DNA of 64,000 nt from Ampullaceana balthica (taxonomy: Eukaryota; Mollusca; Gastropoda; Lymnaeidae). The first letter of the stretch is position 1. The number at the start of each line of letters is the position of its first letter. The stretch is taken from positions 930,001-994,000 of the forward strand of contig CALYLW010000059.1 of NCBI GenBank assembly GCA_944989445.1. Reading direction: 5' to 3'. Of this stretch, positions 10,592-23,039 are shown piece after piece. Position numbers and translations under genes: made by a program. The notes under the pieces were generated by a model. That model was not told the origin of the DNA. It was given only the letters and a program-made list of their open reading frames with translations, and made no database searches.

Positions 10592-10932
10592 ATTGGTTAA
10601 ACCACACACTATCGGTGAGGTATTGGTTGAACCACAGACTAACGGTGAGGTATTGGTTGAACCACACACTATCGGTGAGGTATTGGTTAAACCACACACT
10701 ATCGGTGAGGTATTGGTTAAACCACACACTATCGGTGAGGTATTGGTTAAACCACACACTATCGGTGAGGTATTGGTTGAACCACAGACTAACGGTGAGG
10801 TATTGGTTGAACCACACACTATCGGTTAGGTATTGGTTGAACCACAGACTAACGGTGAGGTATTGGTTGAACCACACACTATCGCTGAGGTATTAGTTAA
10901 ACCTCAGACTATCGGTGAGGTATTGGTTACAC
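10592..10932 (+). repeat. 30-bp minisatellite, right part (~11 units)
   Basis: Continuation of the array after the LINE. Units read VEPHTIGE, VEPQTNGE and, last, KPQTIGEVLV before TQAVLKMAGIMLG. The final units are in frame with the downstream transposase (10833-11060 open), so both array edges keep the original reading frame. Ten of the eleven units share the GAGGTATTGGTTGAACC or GGTTAAACC forms seen in the left part. Confidence 0.95.
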
Positions 10933-12362
10933 AAGCAGTTTTGAAAATGGCAGGGATTATGCTTGGTCAGAAAGAAGCTATGAAACTAAATTCAGTATTT
11001 TTGTCAGAAATATTTGTCAAAGACAGAATTTGTAAGTTGGCCGAAAATTTTCGGGAATAAGTATTTTCTTCCATAAATGCGAGCAAATTCTTTGCTATTC
11101 AGCTTGATGAGACAGACCACTGATGTCACTGGTAATGCGCAGCGTATGGTATATGTTCGACACAAAGGTTTACAAACAATTGAAAAGGAAATGTTGTTTT
11201 GTGTTCCGCTCGAATTGGGATGTCAAGGAATTGATGCATTCCATTAAGTTAATGAATACTTTGAAAAGCTTAATTTAAAATATGAAAACTGTATTGCTGT
11301 GTCTGTTGATGGAGCTCCAGCTATGTTGGGTAGGGTAAGTGGTTTTTCAGCTTTTGCAAGAGAGAGGAATCCCAAAATTGAAGTTAACCACTGTATGATC
11401 CATCGTCAAGCTCTGCTTGTGAACATTTGGAATCTGAACTGGAGGTAGTCATGCATGACATTATCCAGATTGTAAATTTCATTAAATGCACTGCCAACAC
11501 AACTGTTTCGTGATTTATGTAAAGATGCTGTGGCTGAATATAGGCTACATACCTACTTTATCACACCGAGGTATGGTGGCTTTCGCGCGGAAATGTTCTG
11601 AACAGAGTGTGGGCTCTGAAAGCGGAACTTCAAATATTTCTGGCTTGTCAACAGCATGCACTGGCGGATAAGTTTACGAACTATTGTTGGGTTGCACATC
11701 TCGTATATTTAGCTGATATTTTTCAGCATGTGAATGCGTTGAACAAAGAATTGCAGGGGGAAAATATCAATATAATTACAGCCAGAGAAAGGATTTCAGC
11801 ATTGGGATTAAATCTTTGATATTGGAAACAAAAAGCAGAAGGAAACAAGTTAGCAGCCTTTTCAAAGTTAGCCTTGTACTTGGAAGATTGTGGGAACATA
11901 ACTTTTGACGACATCAAGGATAAAGTTATCAGGCATCTTATCAAGTTCAAAGAGCGGTTCACTATTTAATTTCTAGATATTGATTCACATAAATTCAGAT
12001 GGGCTGTAGATCCATTTCGATGTGACATTTAGGATGCACCAGATGAACCTCAAGGGTTGGCAGAAGCACTTCTTGAACTTCAGTCTAATAATGAGGCACA
12101 TATTGAATTTGCAAACAAAGCAGATCTGACACAGTTTTGGATGGCAAATCATGCAAAGGATTTCAACACTGCACATGAGAAGACCGTCAATACGTTGTTG
12201 CCTTTTGCATCAACGTACCTTTGTGAACAACGATTTTCCCCTCTAGTGAACATAAATACAAAGCTGCGAAATCGATTGGACCCTGAAGACAGCGTCCAAC
12301 TTGCCCTGACATCAAAAAAGCCCAAATTTAGATGGAATTGTGTCAAAAATGAAATAACATAA
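10933..12362 (+). pseudogene. hAT transposase catalytic and C-terminal region, decayed
   Basis: After the array the protein resumes: QAVLKMAGIMLGQKEAMKLN, ICKLAENFRE, SINASKFFAIQLDETD (first catalytic block), then AVSVDGAPAMLGRVSGFSAF and NHCMIHRQALL (hAT RNase-H-like region with C-x-x-H-R). Frames shift repeatedly: LFRDLCKDAVAEYR, FITPRYGGF, LIYLADIFQHVNALNKELQG. The last open part (12057-12362) reads FWMANHAKDFNTAHEKTVN, LLPFASTYLCEQRFSPLVNI and KLRNRLDPEDSVQLALTS, the C-terminal dimerisation domain in the ZBED5/SCAND3 style. At least five stops or frameshifts disable it. Confidence 0.85.
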
Positions 12363-12719
12363 TTTTTCAAAAACCTGATCTGCATTGAGATTTAAAGAAA
12401 AAAACCTCTGTGTTTTAGGATAAAAATTGAGGACATTAATTTGCATTAAATTTATAATTTATGTTATTAAATCCCTTATATTAACTTCGCGGCCGTCTCA
12501 TCATCTCATCATCTCATCATCTCATGGGCTGGGCGGGCGGAAAAAGAAAAGTCGAAAATGACCCACTTCCAGTGATCCGATCGAGCTGAAATTTGGCACA
12601 CAGACCAGTGGCGGATTTAGCTATAGGGCAGGGGGGGCGGCTTGCCCCCCCGCGCCCCTGTTGGGTCTAAATTGGCGCCCCCCTAAAGACGCCCTCGATG
12701 AACATCAAAAAGGTGTCAC

Positions 12720-14590
12720 AAGAGCAGAAAAATGATTTCTTAACACGAAACTTGTAATCAACACCAAACTGCTTGCTAAATATTGTATATCAAATGATGA
12801 AACGGTAATATCTGGTTTAAATCAATCACTCGCATCTGAATTATCGGCGACAATTGATAATGTAGTTAAGTCTGCACAATTATTTTCTTTAATAATTGAA
12901 TCAACCATTGATATAGAATTGATCAGATGTCAGTTTCTTTACATTCAGTTTTAAAATCAGGACATGCTGTGGAAAGATTTATAGGCTTTTATACTTTGGT
13001 AAACAGCAGCTGGATAGCGAATAGTGCGCTCACCTCACAAGCTGAGGGGCGTTGCATCTATCCACGTTAAAGCCACAATAAAAAAATAAATAGAGGTAAA
13101 AAAAGATTTTTAAAAACCAAGTTTTTATAAGTGTACTAAAAGTAAGAAAATAATTTAAAACTTATGAATTCAAGTTCATGTACTTTGATTTAATATGACT
13201 AAAAACTTGGGGCGGGTTTTTGGTATAAAAGTTAAAGAGAGATCTATAAGTGAGAGAATGAGTGAAATGCATATGTAAAACCTCATAATCGCCCTCATAA
13301 ATAAAAAATGCTCCCTTATTTGCTGAGAAGATTTTAACAGAAATAAAAAAGTGAAACATTGATTTCACACTCTGTCGAGGACAGGCATAATCTGGAAATA
13401 AGAGTGGCCTTTAAACTCAGATAAAGAAACTTTCACCCAATTATTGTGCCCATGTTTTGAACTTGGTTACTATCGAAGCAATGTCTGTAAACAGTGGTAT
13501 ACAGTTGTTTTTTGGCGCAGATTTAAGGTTGTATGCATTCCTTACGTCTAGTTTACCACGTCTACATAATCTTAAAGAATACCAGAAATCTCAATATGAA
13601 TCAACAGTAGATACTCTCAAACGACTTTCTTATACAAAATGTGCAAGCCGTAAGCATGCAGTTCATGCAGTTGTTGGATCATTCTCTGCTATTCTAGCCA
13701 CACTTGATTCAGGGGAATCAACAGAATAGAAAGGAGGTGTCAGAGCAGAAGCTATGGGACTATCTGTTTTAATAACAAAATATTCTTTTGTTTTTCTGAT
13801 GCTATTTGTACAAAAGATATCTTCATGTTATCAAACTACTTGCAACGCCTTTGCAAAACAGTTGATCGAAGTTGGAAAAAATAAGTTTGTTGAAATGAGA
13901 AGCGATGAAGCTTTTGAAATGTTGAATGTAGATGTCAAATCATTTATTAATTAAATTGTTCCAAACTAGATGTTAAAACAGAATTTAAAGAAAAGTGAAT
14001 TGCAAAAAAAAAGAAAGAAAAGTATGGCAGGCGAACTTAGCAGAGATAAAATGGCTGATGATCCAACTACACTCTTTAAATCTGAAACGTACTTCACTAT
14101 CATGGATACACTTGTAACACAAATAGATGATCGATTTAATGACTTTCGGAGCACAGTTACTTATTTCTATGGCATTGATCAATCACAAATATCGGAGGAA
14201 AATAAAGATTCTTTTCAAAGTTTACGCAAAATTTACAAACACGACATTAACCTTGAAGAAGCAATCGTAGAATATAAGATTTGTATGCATTAATACAGGC
14301 AACCTTCACTAGTGGACTACAACTTAAAAAGGTTCAGCCATTCTTGACTGAAAAACTAATGGCATCGGTCGGGTCTCACTAGCTTGTCAATACTCTATAA
14401 AATTTACATGCCTCTTCCTGTTAGCAGTGCTACTGCTTAAAGATGTTTCAGTAGATTGAAACTCATCAAAAATTATTTGCACTTAACAATGACAAACTAA
14501 CGTCTGTCTGAATTGGCATTAATTTCAATTGAACGTGATCTAGCTGAGAACGTTGACTTTGAATCAACGATAAATCGTTTTGCTTAAATG
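12720..14590 (+). pseudogene. ZMYM1-like hAT transposase remnant
   Basis: Successive plus-strand pieces match the order of this transposase type: LSATIDNVVKSAQLFSLIIE and SVLKSGHAVERFIGFYTL (first catalytic block, ~12840-12998), CAHVLNLVTIEAMSVNSGIQ and TLKRLSYTKCASRKHAVHAV (~13448-13680), CNAFAKQLIEVG (~13840), and the C-terminus with YFYGIDQSQISEENKD, PLPVSSATA...CFSRLKLIKNYLHLT, LSELALISIERDLAENVDF and INRFA (to 14586). A 360-bp stretch (about 13000-13400) breaks it and several stops interrupt the rest, so it is inactive. Confidence 0.85.
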
Positions 14591-14621
14591 AAATCACGTA
14601 GAAAGCAATTTATATAGGGCT

Positions 14622-14755
14622 CATGGCTCTATCTTATCTTATCTTATCTGTTACAGACGCTCCTTCTATACAGAAGAATATTGCGTCATATGCTTATCCA
14701 TGGTTTGTATTTAGTCCTGCATTCTTATTAGAGTTTTGAATGCTTATTTAAGGAA
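14622..14755 (-). mobile_element. LINE 3'-end fragment with (AAGAT)n tail
   Basis: On the minus strand it reads AAAACTCTAATAAGAATGCA, a GGACTA stop region, ACGCAATATTCTTCTGTATA, GAAGGAGCGTCTGTAACAG and then AGATAAGATAAGATAAG. The same 3' end follows an ORF at 55796-56235 and closes the SINEs at 36072 and 44905. It is inserted in the hAT element 12606-16073. Confidence 0.8.
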
Positions 14756-16559
14756 CTTACAATCATTGTTTGTGTAAAGTTCATAGATTTCCCCAAAGTT
14801 TGATGCTCAAACTTACAGTGACAAATTAATTTTTTTTTATATTCTGAAGTAAATTGTTTAGTTTATTTATAAGTATAATATTATTGGCACTCTTTGTGTG
14901 TGTGTGTCAGTGTTACTAATCCTAACCAATCCACTCCACTAAAGTCTCTGTGTTTTTCATTATTTGTAGCATCAGATTACCTGGACTTAAACTGAACTAT
15001 TTTGCCAGATACAATTCTCATTTCATTTTTTTCAGATAGAAAACTATTACAAGAACTAAAAACAGTAGCTCTAAAATTTGATTAGTAAAAAGAAGTTGTT
15101 CTCTTTGAAACTAAGTTCATAATTTACTGTCATCTTTTTATCTACAACTGATATATACATATAATACGTATACGATAAATGATTTCTTTAATTACTTAGG
15201 CCTTTTATTAATGATCAACATTTTTTAAAATACATTACATTTTGTTTGCATTTTTGACCTATTACTCTCCTGAATATAAAGCAATTGTTTGTATATTGAA
15301 GAGATTCATTGCAATGGTTTGATGTAAACAAAAATAATATTAAATAATGTACTTTGAATGATCAACACATCATTTATTATTTAACACTTAGTTATTTGTT
15401 TGAGTTACTGTCAGTGCTATTTATGGCAAGCTGAACACTGATGAGTCATCTTGCAGATAGTACAACAAACTATTGGAGGCCTATAAAAAATTTAATAAAA
15501 TTCTACCTCATTATCAAAACATTTTAGAAGTTTTATTTAGCCCAAAGACTATAAACTTATTATGCTGAGTTTTCTATGTTAAAGTCTGCTAGGATATTCA
15601 GCAATTGAAAGTGAAACAAAGGATTATGAGAAATTTAGATTTCGTCACAAATAACAGCTCCCAAATTAACTACCATTTTCATAAATTCAATTGATTAACC
15701 ATATCTACTTAAGACTAGATGTTTCTTTTTGTCTAGCAAGTTGCCATAGGGAAACTCTGAAAATGTATGTAACATAAACAAAACACTTTAGATTTCATAT
15801 TTGAGACTGCAGCAGACTCTTATGATGAAAACTTATTAAAGTAAAACTCACATTTAAAGTGAGCAGAAAAGTTTTTTAACATAAAATATAGCAATAAGAG
15901 TGAATCTCATATCAAATTTCTAATCTTCATTGCAGAACCAGCAATTTAGACAAATGAATTTTATTTCAGCACCTATAAATATTTGCACTAAGTGCATGAA
16001 TAAAAAATTTTTTGCGGCGCCCCTTGAAATTCTCCTCGCCCCCCCCACGAAGACAAACCTAAATCCGCCACTGACACAGACCCGACTCACCTAACAATGC
16101 ATCGTATCAAAATTTCAGATCGATCGATCGTACCGTAATTAAATTAATGCATTTTTAGTTTATCCTTATATGAGGTATGTAATTCAAAATTCACTGTTTG
16201 TTATTGTTTTTTTCTTCCACTTCCACGTGAGTTTGAGTTGACGCCGACCGTCGTGCCGACACCCCCTCACATCCCACCCCCATTTATTAAAGACAAGGGA
16301 CATCACTCGGTGTCAGTCTGTAAATGTTTGAAAATAATCAATACTGTTAGTTATGTCTCATTTATAAGGGATTTATAGTCAAAAACTTTGTTTTTGCGGG
16401 TTTGTTTATTTTTAAAATTAAAATTGTGTTCATCCGACTTTATTGCATTACGTCAGATTTACAATTATGTCTAGAATGGTCCGAAAAAACAATAATATAT
16501 ATTTGATTGTTAACTTTTATAATTGCATCTTACGCAAAATCCTTTTCGGGTCATATTTA

Positions 16560-16737
16560 GACATTTGTTAAGCTTCTAAAACTCAACTGATGCGATTTCG
16601 GCTTGGGCTTATCCATATACCCTCTCCCAAAAACCCTAGTGGTGGTTGTGGGCAGGACCTTGCGCCTGCGGGGGGTAACGGCAACATAACATTTTATATT
16701 TTGGGGAAACGGGCAAAAAAAGTTTGCCGACCCCTGG
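16560..16737 (-). mobile_element. Probable hAT-end fragment
   Basis: Read on the minus strand it begins CAGGGGTCGGCAAACTTTTT and continues with GGCGCAAGGTCC, resembling ends of hAT/ZBED elements. No second end or target duplication was found, so it is called from one terminus. Confidence 0.45.
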
Positions 16738-18231
16738 TCTAGAACAACATCTTTAAGGATCCACATCATTTGCTCTACAAAAAAATAACATGCTCTTTGT
16801 TCTTTAATTTATAACTTGATTGCATGAGCTCGACTTCTCACCTGTTTTATATATTTCATATAAATCGTATCAGCTCACTTGATATCTAGCATATCGCTTT
16901 GGTTATTTAAGTTATTTCCCCTCACCTGTTGCATTGGATATCAGCATACACTGCATTGCTGCCATTGTCATAGCTGATTCACAGAAAGAGTAACCACTGT
17001 TATTATAAGTAAATAAACCCATTTGTAGACACTAATTTAACTTTTTTTTTGTTGTGAGTTTCTTTATTATTAATGTAATTTCTTAAGAAATGTGTTTGTT
17101 TGTTTGTTCTTTTTTTCTTTTAAACTAAGAAAAATTTAAATTATTGTTTAAAAAAATTAGTTTTTAAAAAATCGTTTCTTGGCAAAAAGCCATTAACTTA
17201 TGTCAAATAACGCCTATATTTGATTGATAGCTACTTTCTAATAGTTGAGACACATTATCTAATAAAACAGCAACAAGAAAAAAAAAGAAAAAAAAACCTT
17301 ACCGAATTTTAAAAAGTTTTTGCAAAGTTTTCTGCTCATGGCAGCGGCTTAAGGTTTTAAAATATTCTAAATAAGAAAATCAATAATGAGGGTTTAACGG
17401 AAATAAATAAAATATTTATACATCTATCATAAATTATTATTATTATTATAAATTGTTATAAATTATACATTTTCAAATTTAATTTCTAATTCCATGTAAA
17501 GTCGTATTTTAAGAACCGGCACAATCTTGTGAATTCTTTGATTTATCCTCTACACCACTCTGACGTTGTAGTCTTTTATATAATAGTACAGAGTTGTATA
17601 GAGTTATAGTTAACCATTTAACCGCTGGAGTGTATGACAAACAGGGGCGATCGAGATTAAAGGTTTTAATTTTTTAGACAATAATCGCTCCCTGCATTTT
17701 GAAAATGTCTTTCATTTCAATTGGCCGGTCCGTAGAACAAAGTGAGCCACGACAATGTAACCATTAGCAGACGACAGAGGGATTATTTCAAACAATATCT
17801 GATGGGTGGGGAAAATCCGACTATAAAATGAACTTTTTAATTTTTTTATATATTGATTATTTATGATTTTATTGATTGGTCAAGATCTCGTTGTTTTATT
17901 TTGCGCACACTCGCCTTTTATTGTCGCACCGGTAGGCCTGCTATAGAATAAACGGCAACACACAAAAAAATCAAGAGTATGTTACACTTACACATCGGGG
18001 TATTAGAGTAAATGAACACGTGCTGTGGCCGTGGTCGGAACATGCAACACACTGGAGTTCTCAGTAAACACTTACTTATTAGCCTAGTTAATAGCCTAGT
18101 AATAAATCAACCACAGAAAGTGTCTGTGGACGGACAGAAGAATAGTTAAGAGGAAAAAAATATTGTCTTTTATGTAATTTGAGAACACTAGAGAACTGCC
18201 CTGCTAGAGCCTCTACATTCACAGTGTCCAC
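16738..18231. other. AT-rich intergenic sequence, nothing recognised
   Basis: Poly-A/T runs and short AAT tracts but no coding block with splice sites and no motif I can name. Confidence 0.5.
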
Positions 18232-18239
18232 CCTGTAGG

Positions 18240-18443
18240 CAGAGGCGGCGTTAGGTACGCGCGAGGCCTGGTGCAACAATGACCCCGCGGGGCCCACCTA
18301 GATTAGATCAATTCTTGCGCAAACTCAGTAGTGCAATATCTGCCGGCTCTTTTGTTACATTGTCTCAAGTCTGAAACGCCCCCCCCCTTTTAAGGTGATT
18401 GCCCCAGCTGCCACCCACCCCCACCCCCCAAAGGCCGCTCTTG
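18240..18443. mobile_element. Short hAT-like MITE
   Basis: Left end CAGAGGCGGCGTTAGG and right end AAAGGCCGCTCTTG form an imperfect inverted repeat. They are flanked by CCTGTAGG (18232-18239) and CATGTAGG (18444-18451), 7 of 8 matching. The internal GCGGGGCCC and C-rich tracts are usual in hAT MITEs. Confidence 0.55.
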
Positions 18444-18779
18444 CATGTAGGCGTAGGCTGCAAAATGAAGCAGCGAATATCTTGAAATAAAGATAAATAA
18501 ATGAGTAACCCGTGATTCGCCCTCATTAAATGCGTACAATTTTTAAAAAAAATTTGCTCTTTCGGAAGGTAAAAGGCTTTAAATAAAAAATATTTTAAAA
18601 ATTTTATTAAAAAAAAACGTTATTGCAAAATTTCTGAAACGCCATCTAAACCAATGCTACGTGTTGCCGTCATGATGTTTGAGCTTCGTGAGCATGTTTT
18701 ACACATATGTAACTGTTGCCTTCGTGAACGACATCTTAGTATTAGTGATCAGGTGATGTGACTATGTGGTGTATAAAAT

Positions 18780-19160
18780 CGTGACCCGCCAAAACGGCCC
18801 CGGCATTACAGCCCCAAACAAATTGTTTACATTTTTAACACAAAATTTACATTTTTTTTTGCAATATAACCTCCTGTCACTTTTTCACCCTTAAAAGAAG
18901 TGGTCAAATTGTAAAATTATTTCATGTGATGTTATTTAATTATTTTTTCTCAACAAACAACCGTGACTTGGTCCCATATCGAGTAACTGTTATTAAATTT
19001 TTTCTTGTGGTGTCATTATTATTGTTTCTTGTGAACTAAACCTGACACTGAATAGGTGAGTAAAAATACTGATATAATATTTGATTGTATTTTTGACTAC
19101 TCCGGTCAAAATCTATTAGATAAGTGCCGTTTTGACCGGGGCCGTTTTGTCGGTGAACCG
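18780..19160. mobile_element. MITE with 8-bp target duplication TATAAAAT
   Basis: The left end CGTGACCCGCCAAAACGGCC and the right end GGGGCCGTTTTGTCGGTGAA are inverted repeats. TATAAAAT stands directly outside both ends (18772-18779 and 19161-19168). Length 381 bp, no coding capacity. A degraded relative lies near 43815-43850 (gtcaaaacggcccc). An 8-bp duplication fits hAT or P superfamilies; the ends do not decide. Confidence 0.75.
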
Positions 19161-19671
19161 TATAAAATGAATTCAGAAAGGATTAATAAAGGCAGTTGTT
19201 AGATAAAGATAACGGTTTTGATTTTTTGACAAAATATAATACTATTACAGAGGTCAATCTATATTTTACGTTTGGATCATTGTTTATGGCAACGCGAGAA
19301 ACCGATAGTCAGTTTGGAAAAGTAAATTAAAAAAATATAGATACATAGAAAATTTTTTAAAAATCATGCCTGCTGCGGACAGGAATTGATTTTAGGTATC
19401 TCAAAGGCTATTCTGGAAGATTTTTATATTTGTAGACTTGAATTCAAAGTCTAGAAATCAATGTTGTGAATGCGTACTGAAGAGCAAAGCTTAAAAACTA
19501 ATGCGCTGTACATTGACTGTCACACCGACCATTTCATGTGCTAACAAACTATTGTAACAAACACTTGTGTCCTTCCTAGGGCCTAGGGGACATTTTTTCA
19601 ACTAAAGAATTTTGAACTGAATTGAGATTGAATCGTATATTGATTTACATTATATTATATATATATACTAG

Positions 19672-22600
19672 TAGACCCGTCGTGCGTTGCAACGATCAAA
19701 GTAAAAAGGAATAAATTTAAAGAAACCAATGAGTGGTATGTTTAAAAATAATTCTGAAGAAATATTCGTGGAAGTGTGAAAAAAAAATCCAAGTTTCATA
19801 GCAAACGGATAAATAAATTAATAATTAAATAGCGTACCAAAGAAGAAACGATATTAAGGGCCCCGGTCCCTAAATGAGTGATATTATAGTTTTTTTTTAT
19901 TGCCATTGTACTCATTTCTTAAACGTTTAAGATTTTATTCACTATTCAGTCATTAACAATCTTGACAAATAATGACACATGTATCCATTATTATACAAAT
20001 TGAAATTAACAGGTGTTTTGAACTTTATATCTTGCCCAGAATGGGCCCTGGGGCCCTTAATGTTGTTTTTATCTATTGTACTCAATATATATTCCTCAAT
20101 ATCGTGTAAAATTGAATAGGGAATACAATGATTAAAGTTCAGTAAAAAGACTTTTTCGAAGGAATGGAAATTAAGAGTTCAGTGCCCTATAGTAATATAG
20201 GCTCTTAAGTTTTTATATTCTAAGTTTTGTCAAAATCCAGTTTTTTTCTCAATATCTAACTCTTAAACTACTTTTTATATACCTACAATAGGGAGAAAAT
20301 AGCATTAAGGGGCCCTGGCCCATTCGGTGAAAGAGGTCAATTTCAAAAACTGTTCATTTTAGTTCATTTTTATTGTGGCTATATTTCTCAAGCTCTTTAA
20401 AAAGTAAATAGGAAAAATATCTTAAACATGTACGAAAAAAGATATTTGGGGCCCCGGCAACGAAGATATTGGCATTAGAAGTGCAGTGTCTATAGTATTT
20501 TAATATAGGCTACCAAGTTTTTGTGTGCAAAGTTTGGTGAAGATCTATTCATTTACTAAGAAGCTAACGTAGAAACTATTTTTTATATAGCTCATATAAG
20601 ATAAAAACGGCATTCTGATTATTTAATTTACGGCATTCGGGCAAAAGGACGAAACTGCATCGTATCACAATTGTAAGTTATATAATATTTGTAACCACGT
20701 CTATGAGATAAAGAACATGTGGCACTATCCCTTTAAAAGGCAAAAGCTAATTGACTCATAGCCCAAATAAACAAAATTATAAATGTACTTTCTAAAATAC
20801 TATTTTTAAAAAAACGGTCGTATTAAAATGATATAAAAAATGTGCACACCATATTTAGACATATAGAAAGCTGGCCGCATAAAATAAAGTCTTGTTATAA
20901 AGTAAATGTACTGGACCAAAAATAACTCTTCATTTTGATGTATTCATAATTGTCGTAACAGGGAAATAATATTTAACACTTTTATGTCTCTATATTTTAC
21001 GATTTATATTTACGGTTTATAAGTAATGTGTATAATTTCAAAAAGGAATCTTTTTTTTTGTTCCCTATTTCGGATAAGGCATCATATTTTGTAAATTATA
21101 TTCAATGCACACACACACATACCAGATTTTATATATGAAAAATAAAATACATTAAAAAAAAAGTTTCAACCATCCGTTAATAAGCGCATCTTAAAAATGA
21201 TTAAAAGGCAATTTTAGAAATGGCCTATGCTATTCTGAATACAAAGGAATGAACATAAAAACATATTCAATTCGCAATTCATATTAATTAAGCGTTTTCA
21301 GGATCACTTCATTAAATTTAGTCAACTTTTGTTAATACGTTCGGTAGCGAAAGTTTATAATGTATAGTGTATATAAAGCTTAAGTAAACAGTTTTAAAGT
21401 GTACGTTTATTTGACATAGGCCATCACTTTCAACATAAAATAAACTCGCTACATCTATGTTTTTTAATTAAATGTCAAGTTATGAATTAAATTTTTAAAA
21501 ATCCCAATTTTATTCATTGCATGTAAAATATTATTACAATGCATCGTGAAAATAATTGAAATAAAATAATTTAAACGCATATGTAATATATAAAGCTCAG
21601 TTGATATTTTTATGTTTGTTTGTTTGTATCCATTAAAAAAAGGCCACTGCTTTGTTGACATTTTTCCAAAAGATCTCTGCCACCGTCGTCACTAAAAAAG
21701 CTGTTATATATTTACGACACTGCAATGTAACACAATTGTAATTAATACAATATTTGCAACAGCGTCTATGAGATAAAGATAATAAAGATAAATTAAAAAA
21801 ATTAGGCTATATTCCTAATTTTAAAAAAACAAACAAAAAAAATCAATTTTATGTTAAAAATGCATGTGAAACCATCAAAATAATCGATTTTAAAAATGGC
21901 CTATGTTTAATCCATCATCAAAGGGATGAACATAACATATTCAATTCGCAATACAAAATAATTAAGAGTTTTCAGGATCACTTTATTTAGTTCAATCTAC
22001 TTATGTTAATAAGTCCGGTAGCCTAAGTTTAAATAGTATAAGTGTATAGGTTATGTAAAAGACAACAAACAAAATATAAATGTTATATTAATAGGACACA
22101 GCTAAATTTAAGATGCGTACACGAACATGTGCGCACAGTAATCAGGCGATAAAAGATTTTAAAACGTGCACCGCTAAAAATGCAGCCTTGAAAAAAATAC
22201 TGACACAATTATTACATTAATAGGTTTTTCATTAAATGTCGAGTTATGGAACAGAAAATAATTAAAACAAATTCCCAATTAAATTTAAACGTGTAAACAA
22301 ATAAATATAATGCATCGTGTGGCAGTTGTAATTAAATATGTTTACGTGTCTATCTAATATATAGAAAGTAACAGTAAAGAAAATGACAAATCTTTGTACT
22401 ACACAGCTCAAATTATGAAGCGTATATGAAAATGTGCGCACCGTAATTAGACATTATAATATTTTTTCAAATGCGCACGGCTGAAAATAAAGTATTGGCA
22501 TTGGGGGAAAAAAACGTCACCAAAAGTAACTCGCTTTGAACGGCATTTGAACGTCCGCGTAAATTTGTTCAATACAGAAATGAGGTTAAATTTTTTATTC

Positions 22601-22846
22601 TTTGTCTCTGCATTTTCTGATTATTTAATTTACGGCATTCGGGCAAAAGGGACGATTACAAAAACTAACTTAAAACCACCTTCAGGGTAAAAGGAACCGT
22701 CCTGCCAAATTTGGTCCCCGTCCGTCATTTGGTTTTTCCGTGATTGTCTAACAGAAAGTCAAAAAGTGAAACATACAAACATACAAACATACAAACATAC
22801 AAACATACAAACATACAAACATACAAACATTTGAGCTTTATATATT

Positions 22847-22885
<39 letters not shown>
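19672..22885. repeat. Composite repeat region of diverged direct repeats, simple-sequence tail
   Basis: It opens with CTAGTAGACCCGTCGTGCG and closes with a run of ACATACAA, then TTTGAGCTTTATATATTAGA and (AT)n. Internal words recur in the same orientation: ATTTAATTTACGGCATTCGG at about 20620 and 22625; a CGTCTATGAGATAAAGA block at about 20700 and 21765; a TTTTCAGGATCACTT block at about 21297 and 21967. Purine/GGGCCC-rich words (gcattaaggggccc) at 19855, 20300 and 20440 link it to the repeat at 4691-5820. No coding region found. Class not recognised. Confidence 0.6.
22769..22885. repeat. (ACATACAA)n followed by (AT)n microsatellite
   Basis: Seven or so ACATACAA units at 22769-22829, then an AT dinucleotide run at 22850-22882. 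Confidence 0.9.
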
Positions 22886-22886
<1 letters not shown>

Positions 22887-23039
22887 TAATTTTGCGTTTG
22901 TAGATTTAGTGGTGAGGGATCAGGTTTTTTTTAAAAATGCACTGAAGCAATCAACTCAGATTTTTATGTTACCATACCATAATGTAAAAATTATACATAA
23001 AAATTAATAAAGTAATACCCCAGATTAAAAAATTTCTCA

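Larger units (their letters stand above)
6050..12362 (+). mobile_element. Decayed hAT transposase gene (ZBED5/SCAND3-like) swollen by a minisatellite and a LINE
   Basis: Pieces of one hAT transposase lie in order on the plus strand: zinc-finger N-terminus (6050-6301), the segment preceding the conserved KPHTIGE motif (6310-6390), a 30-bp array (6373-8538), a retrotransposon insertion (8539-10591), the rest of the array (10592-10932), then the catalytic and dimerisation regions (10933-12362). Many stops and frameshifts make it inactive. I could not place terminal inverted repeats or a target duplication, so the coordinates are those of the coding remnant. The presumed history is insertion, decay and array growth, then LINE insertion. 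Confidence 0.85.
12606..16073 (+). mobile_element. hAT transposon with intact ends and 8-bp target duplication (ZMYM1-like transposase)
   Basis: Ends are CAGTGGCGGATTTAG and CTAAATCCGCCACTG, a perfect 15-bp inverted repeat, flanked by ACACAGAC at 12598-12605 and 16074-16081. Length is 3,468 bp. C-rich runs lie just inside both ends. It carries a broken transposase and a nested LINE 3' fragment near 14622. Intact ends and a perfect duplication show one clean insertion into the R500 repeat. Confidence 0.95.
12466..16402 (-). repeat. Interspersed ~0.5-kb repeat unit (R500 family), split by a hAT insertion
   Basis: Read on the minus strand, 16402-16082 continues directly into 12605-12466 and reproduces a unit of the tandem block at 26.2-27.8 kb: GTTTTTGACTATAAATCCC, the AGACATAACTAAC region, GATGTCCCTTGTCTTTAATA, the CTCATATAAGGATAAACTA segment, GATCGATCTGAAATTTTGAT and the terminal GAAGTTAATATAAGGGATTT. 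The split is exactly at the hAT element with an 8-bp duplication, so the repeat was here before the transposon. Confidence 0.85.
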
